The notes below the pieces were generated by a model. The model was given only the letters and a program-made list of their open reading frames with translations. It searched no databases and was not told the origin of the DNA. DNA of 32,192 nt from Candidatus Zixiibacteriota bacterium (GTDB taxonomy: Bacteria > Zixibacteria > MSB-5A5 > GN15 > FEB-12): positions 1-32,192 of the forward strand of contig JAJRZL010000330.1 in assembly GCA_024275255.1 (NCBI GenBank), read 5' to 3'. Positions within the stretch are counted from its first letter, which is position 1. Each line of letters opens with the position of its first letter. A program made the translations under genes and the position numbers. Positions 27,295 through 32,192 of this stretch are shown here, piece after piece.

Positions 27295-27849
27295 TTACTT
27301 CTTTTCTTTTTTATCTGGGGGTTGTTGCTGTGTACGGGTGGAATCATACTTGTATTCTTTCACAAACATCAGCGCATCAAGCATGATATTGGTCGGCTTA
27401 TATCCGTTTATCGCACCCAGCTTTGTACCATCGGGCTTCAAAAACCAGAAGGTCGGATAGCCACGGACACCAAACTCACGGGCAGTAAGGTTTTTTTCCG
27501 TAATTTTGTAGCCATCGATATCCAACTCCCGCTTGGAATCACCATCAACTTTGACCGGAATAAAATCATTATTGAGAATCTCGATAACTTTTGGATCAGA
27601 GAATGTTTCTTTATCCATTTTTTTACACCATCCGCACCATTTTGTACTGAAATCGATAAATACATGTTTATCTTCCTTTTTGGCGCGTTTTAACCCGACA
27701 TCATAGGATGTCCACTGGATACCTTCTTTCGATCCGGACTTTTTGGTAGTTTCTTTTTCAGCGGTAAACGTATCACCGGCAATTACCAAAAAAGCCATAA
27801 TAAAAAGAAAAAATGTTGCTGCAGATACTTTTTTCATCAAAGAATGCAT
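27295..27849 (-). CDS. Thioredoxin-fold protein (WCGWCK active site), exported
   Basis: VFIDFSTKWCGWCKKMDKETFSDPKV, GVRGYPTFWFLKPDG; hydrophobic N-terminus. Confidence 0.92.
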   Translation of the reverse strand: MHSLMKKVSAATFFLFIMAFLVIAGDTFTAEKETTKKSGSKEGIQWTSYDVGLKRAKKEDKHVFIDFSTKWCGWCKKMDKETFSDPKVIEILNNDFIPVKVDGDSKRELDIDGYKITEKNLTAREFGVRGYPTFWFLKPDGTKLGAINGYKPTNIMLDALMFVKEYKYDSTRTQQQPPDKKEKK

Positions 27850-27864
27850 TGTACGTCCTACTAT

Positions 27865-30800
27865 TTAGACATTTTCTTTCCTGTTTAATGGTCTCAAATA
27901 TGCTTTTGATTCACCTAATATTTCTTTCAAATTGTCAAGCAGACTGAAATCAGGTGTAACAGCATATTTTCGCGATTTTATATACACTTCCGAACTATTT
28001 TCTTTCGCCACCAATAAAACCGGGGTGCTTCCTCCATATTTTTCAAGCACTGTCAACGCTTCCTCAATTAAAGGCTCTGAGCACTCCGGGTCAATCTTTA
28101 TAACCAGTTGACAATTGAATCGTTCCGAAAGCTTTTCCAGTGGTAATACTTCCGTAGCGATTATCTTGGACGCTTCACCTTCCCGGGTGGAAACCCGCCC
28201 GGTAACCAAAACCATCTGATCTACATTAATATATTCTTTACTTTTATCGTAACAATCAGAGAATAAAATAAGTTCGGCAATTCCCATATAATCCTCAAGG
28301 GTAACAAACGCCATCATATTGCCTTTTTTATCCAGCATTTTTTTTACGGCAGAGATAATTCCCCCAAGGGTAACTTCCCGTCCATCAGGCACTTGCTTCA
28401 ACCGATCGGTGGACATGTTGGTGAATGATTTCAATACATCACGGTAATTATCCAGCGGATGCCCGGAAATAAAAAAGCCTAATGTAGCCTTTTCCTGGGC
28501 AAGTTTCTTGTCGTTAGGCCAGTCTTCGATATCCGGCAAAGGAGGCGCCACCCGAACAACAGCTCCACTGCCATCTGTAAATAAATCATGGGTAGCTGCC
28601 TGCTCGGCAACTTTGTGACCAAACTCCAGCACCGCTTCAACCACGGCAAATTTTTGTGCCCGAGTGCCCTCCAGCGAATCACAAGCCCCGGCGGAAATGA
28701 GTGACTCCAGGGTTCTTCGGTTTAACGACCGAATAGGTACCCTGCTTACCAAATCTGCAAGATCTCGAAAAGCACCGTTTTTCAACCGTTCCTTTACAAT
28801 AGCCATTGCCGGACCTTCACCGACATTTTTCACCGCTTGCAAGCCAAACCTAACTTTTCCATCAACAACAGAAAAGTCGGATTTTGAATAGTTCACATCG
28901 GGCGGCAAAACCTCAATACCCATTCGGCGGCATTCTTCAAGCAGCACATATACCCGGTCGGTGTCATTTATTTCCGAAGTCATCAACGCTGCCATGAACT
29001 CCTGCGGATAGTACCGTTTGAGCCAGGCTGTTTGATAAGCAATATACGCATAACAGGTCGCATGGGCTTTGTTGAAACCGTAGCGGGCAAAGGTTTCTAT
29101 CTGGTGAAATACTTTTTCGGAAATCTTCCTGTCAATATTTCGGGCATCGGCTCCCTCGAGGAATTCCTTTTTCTGGGCAGCCATCAAATCAGCATCTTTT
29201 TTCCCCATCGCCTTACGCAACAGGTCAGCTTTGCCCATGGAATACCCTGCCAGCACATTGGCAATCTTGAGTACCTGCTCCTGAAAAACAATAACCCCGT
29301 AAGTCGCCCCCAGTATTTTTTCAAGGCTCGGATGCAGATATTCTACTTTGTTTTTTCCATGTTTGCGCTCGATAAAGGTATCAATAACACCGCCATCAAG
29401 AGGACCGGGGCGGTACAACGCATTCATGACGGTTAAATCGCTGAATGTTTCCGGGTGCAACTTCCTGAGATAATCACGCATACCGGGAGATTCAAACTGG
29501 AAAATACCGATTGTCTCTCCCCGGGCAAACAGGGCATATACTTCGGCATCATCGAGCGGCACATGGTCGATATCTATCTGCGCATCAGGATAATTTTCAT
29601 GTATCATCCTGATAGCGTCATCAATCACGGTCAGGGTACGCAACCCCAGGAAATCCATTTTTAACAAGCCGATTTTCTCGACCATTTTCATGTCATACTG
29701 GGTTGTAATTTCGTTTTTACTCCCTTTGAACAAGGGAGCATAATTGGTCAAAGCCGAAGGCGCTATGACAACCCCGGCAGCATGAGTAGAGCAGTGACGA
29801 GTAAGACCTTCGAGTGTTAAAGCATATTCCAGCAACTGGTTTACCCGTTTGTCCTTTTCCCGCAACTCCTTCAGTTCCGGGACTTCTTTCAAAGCCTCGT
29901 TCAGTGTAATTCCGGGTTTTTCGGGAACCATTTTGGCTATCTTATCGACTTCCCCATACGGCATAGCCAGCACCCTGCCCACATCACGAATAACACCGCG
30001 AGCTGCCATCGTGCCGAAGGTGATAATCTGGCAAACATTCTCTTCGCCGTACTTGTCGATAACATACTTGATAATTTTATCACGTCCGCGATCGGCAAAG
30101 TCGATGTCAATATCGGGCATGGAAATACGTTCGGGATTCAGGAACCGCTCAAACAGCAGTTCAAACTTGAGGGGGTCGATATTGGTAATTTTCAGCGCAT
30201 ACGATACCAGCGAACCCGCTGCCGAACCCCGTCCGGGACCAACCGGGATACTCTGAGAACGAGCGTAGTCACAAAAATCTTTTACAATCAGAAAGTACCC
30301 GGCATAGCCCATTTGTTTAATCACACCCAGTTCATAATCAAGACGCTGCATGACTTCATCGGTCAGCTCCGGGTATCGCTCTTGCAAACCTTCTATACAT
30401 AAATGCCGCAGGTAAATATCGGCATCGGTGAATGTTTCAGGTATCGGGAAAACCGGCAACAGCAACTTGCCCATTTCCAACTCAAGGTTGCAGGCTTCAG
30501 CAATACGAACGGTATTTTCCAGCGCTTGCGGGAAGTCGCCAAAAGTCTCCCGCATCTCTTCTTCGGATTTGAAATACAACTGGTCGGTATTGTATCGCAT
30601 CCGCCCGCTGTCCCCGACCATCTTCCCGGTCTGGATACACAACAGGGCATCATGCGCTTCAGCATCCTTTTGCTGCAGGTAATGGCAATCATTGGTTACC
30701 ACCAGCGGAATACCTGTCTCGCGGGCTATGGCATCAATTTTTGGAATAAGCTGCTGCTCTTTTTCCAAGCCGTGATTTTGTATTTCAAGGAAGAAATTCC

Positions 30801-31317
30801 CCTCACCAAAGATATCCTGCAATTCGTACGCTACCGCAACCGCCGCATCAGTTTTACCCTGGAGTAAATACCAGTTGACCTCACCTTTCAGACAGGCAGA
30901 GGTAGCAATGAGCCCCTCACTGTGCTGACGCAATAGTTCCTTATCAATACGCGGTCGATGATAGAACCCTTCAAGATATCCCGCCGAACACAACTTTATC
31001 AGGTTACGATAACCGACAATATTTTTCACCAGCAGCACCAGATGGAACCCGCCATCGGGATATTGGTTTGACGGCTTTTTCTCGAACCGACTACCACCCG
31101 CTACATAGGTTTCACACCCGACAATCGGTTTGAGACCCGCTTTCTGCGCTTTCATGTAGAACTCGATTGCCCCGAACATGTTTCCATGATCGGTAATTGC
31201 CAGGGCAGGCATTTTATATTCTTTTGCCAGCTCTATTGCATTATCAAGACGACAGGCGCCATCGAGTAAAGAATACTGGCTGTGAGTATGTAAATGTACA
31301 AAATTAGCAAACGACAT
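27865..31317 (-). CDS. dnaE: DNA polymerase III subunit alpha
   Basis: 1150 aa; FVHLHTHSQYSLLDGACRLDNAIELAKEYKMPALAITDHGNMFGAIEFY, GPGRGSAAGSLVSYAL, MPDIDIDFADRGRDK, typical DnaE. Confidence 0.98.
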   Translation of the reverse strand: MSFANFVHLHTHSQYSLLDGACRLDNAIELAKEYKMPALAITDHGNMFGAIEFYMKAQKAGLKPIVGCETYVAGGSRFEKKPSNQYPDGGFHLVLLVKNIVGYRNLIKLCSAGYLEGFYHRPRIDKELLRQHSEGLIATSACLKGEVNWYLLQGKTDAAVAVAYELQDIFGEGNFFLEIQNHGLEKEQQLIPKIDAIARETGIPLVVTNDCHYLQQKDAEAHDALLCIQTGKMVGDSGRMRYNTDQLYFKSEEEMRETFGDFPQALENTVRIAEACNLELEMGKLLLPVFPIPETFTDADIYLRHLCIEGLQERYPELTDEVMQRLDYELGVIKQMGYAGYFLIVKDFCDYARSQSIPVGPGRGSAAGSLVSYALKITNIDPLKFELLFERFLNPERISMPDIDIDFADRGRDKIIKYVIDKYGEENVCQIITFGTMAARGVIRDVGRVLAMPYGEVDKIAKMVPEKPGITLNEALKEVPELKELREKDKRVNQLLEYALTLEGLTRHCSTHAAGVVIAPSALTNYAPLFKGSKNEITTQYDMKMVEKIGLLKMDFLGLRTLTVIDDAIRMIHENYPDAQIDIDHVPLDDAEVYALFARGETIGIFQFESPGMRDYLRKLHPETFSDLTVMNALYRPGPLDGGVIDTFIERKHGKNKVEYLHPSLEKILGATYGVIVFQEQVLKIANVLAGYSMGKADLLRKAMGKKDADLMAAQKKEFLEGADARNIDRKISEKVFHQIETFARYGFNKAHATCYAYIAYQTAWLKRYYPQEFMAALMTSEINDTDRVYVLLEECRRMGIEVLPPDVNYSKSDFSVVDGKVRFGLQAVKNVGEGPAMAIVKERLKNGAFRDLADLVSRVPIRSLNRRTLESLISAGACDSLEGTRAQKFAVVEAVLEFGHKVAEQAATHDLFTDGSGAVVRVAPPLPDIEDWPNDKKLAQEKATLGFFISGHPLDNYRDVLKSFTNMSTDRLKQVPDGREVTLGGIISAVKKMLDKKGNMMAFVTLEDYMGIAELILFSDCYDKSKEYINVDQMVLVTGRVSTREGEASKIIATEVLPLEKLSERFNCQLVIKIDPECSEPLIEEALTVLEKYGGSTPVLLVAKENSSEVYIKSRKYAVTPDFSLLDNLKEILGESKAYLRPLNRKENV

Positions 31318-31520
31318 GCAGGTACACTACCATAAGTTATGTATATTATACGTAAGAAATGGAGCTTTACTTGCCCCAAACTTTCCACAACATCAATATA
31401 CTATCAACTTATACAGAACCTGCCTGAGGTCAATCTCTTTTTGAAAATGGAGTTGTAAAATACGTTTTTCATACTGAATGAAACGTTAAAAAACGAAACA
31501 TACTACTCTAATATGGCTCG

Positions 31521-32090
31521 TTATTTTTCTACATGTTCCGGTCGCAATCGTGTTCGCGGCAGCTCCATATCACAGCGTACCCCATCCTGCTTGATAATCC
31601 GTGCCGGAGTCCCGGCTACAGTGCAGTTTGAAGGCACATCCCGCATCACGATAAAGCTGTTAGCACCGATTTTGACATTATCGCCAACCGTTATTGGTCC
31701 CAGCAAAGTTGCTCCTGTTCCGATATAGACATTATCCCCAAGGGTCGGGTGACGTTTGCCGTGATGTTTCCCGGTGCCGCCAAGAGTAACATTATGGAAG
31801 AGAACACAGTTTTTGCCAATTTCCGTTGTCTCACCGATTACCACCCCCATGCCATGGTCAACAAAGAACCCTGGACCAATCTTTGCCCCGGGATGGATTT
31901 CCAAACCGGTGAACCAACGATTTATCTCAGAGAGCAGACGAGGGATAAACGGGATGCCGATTCTTTCAAGAAAATGAATAAACCGATGAAAAGTGATAGC
32001 ATGGAAACCGGGATATAGTAAAAACTCGATATTCTTACATGCCGGATCATTGCGGTAGATAGCTTTGATATCTTCAATAACAGAAATCAT
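31521..32090 (-). CDS. cysE: Serine O-acetyltransferase
   Basis: Left-handed beta-helix hexapeptide repeats: EIHPGAKIGPGFFVDHGMGVVIGETTEIGKNCVLFHNVTLGGTGKHHGKRHPTLGDNVYIGTGATLLGPITVGDNVKIGANSFI. ATG at 32090 preferred over 32114. Confidence 0.95.
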   Translation of the reverse strand: MISVIEDIKAIYRNDPACKNIEFLLYPGFHAITFHRFIHFLERIGIPFIPRLLSEINRWFTGLEIHPGAKIGPGFFVDHGMGVVIGETTEIGKNCVLFHNVTLGGTGKHHGKRHPTLGDNVYIGTGATLLGPITVGDNVKIGANSFIVMRDVPSNCTVAGTPARIIKQDGVRCDMELPRTRLRPEHVEK

Positions 32091-32192
32091 AAATAAAAGT
32101 GTAATACTCCTCACCAGAATGTCAAGAACAGTGGCCTATATCAATCTCTCTTGTATTTCAAGTAAACTTATTAACCTGAATCTGAATAATAT

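Noticed and set aside
1-32192. CRISPR array, tRNA/rRNA, IS element or prophage
   Set aside because: No regularly spaced direct repeats, no rRNA/tRNA-like stretches and no transposase or phage structural genes recognised on either strand.

Overview
The window is dominated by minus-strand genes. From left to right: a 3'-truncated pyruvate,phosphate dikinase (ppdK) with an unusual Lys/Thr/Ser/Ala-rich N-terminal tail; a small basic orphan protein; a ~11.3 kb, 12-gene membrane-protein operon; an NAD(P) transhydrogenase operon (pntAA-pntAB-pntB); a plus-strand glycosyltransferase plus DegT/DnrJ-type aminotransferase pair; a periplasmic nitrate reductase cluster (napD-napA-napG-napH-napB, plus a NapF/G-like ferredoxin); two thioredoxin-fold proteins downstream of dnaE; and a serine acetyltransferase (cysE). 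The most interesting element is the 12-gene operon (3741-15092). It is a four-gene cassette A-B-C-D repeated three times in the same order. A is an FN3-like domain + TM + conserved cytosolic domain + TM (resembles what I recall as DUF6754). B is a multi-TM protein with a YRAFRA[RK]N motif. C is N-terminal TMs + a predicted extracytoplasmic 'DxDP...E[LV]xPM' domain + a C-terminal TM. D is a multi-TM protein with 'SFLYKDNP[FW]YK...' and 'FGASFGYTVM'. The paralogous sets align by eye over their full length, gaps are 34 nt or less or overlapping, and recognisable promoter and terminator signals bracket the block. I cannot assign a function, and I treat it as the candidate undescribed system. All family calls come from reading the translated ORFs; no searches were run.
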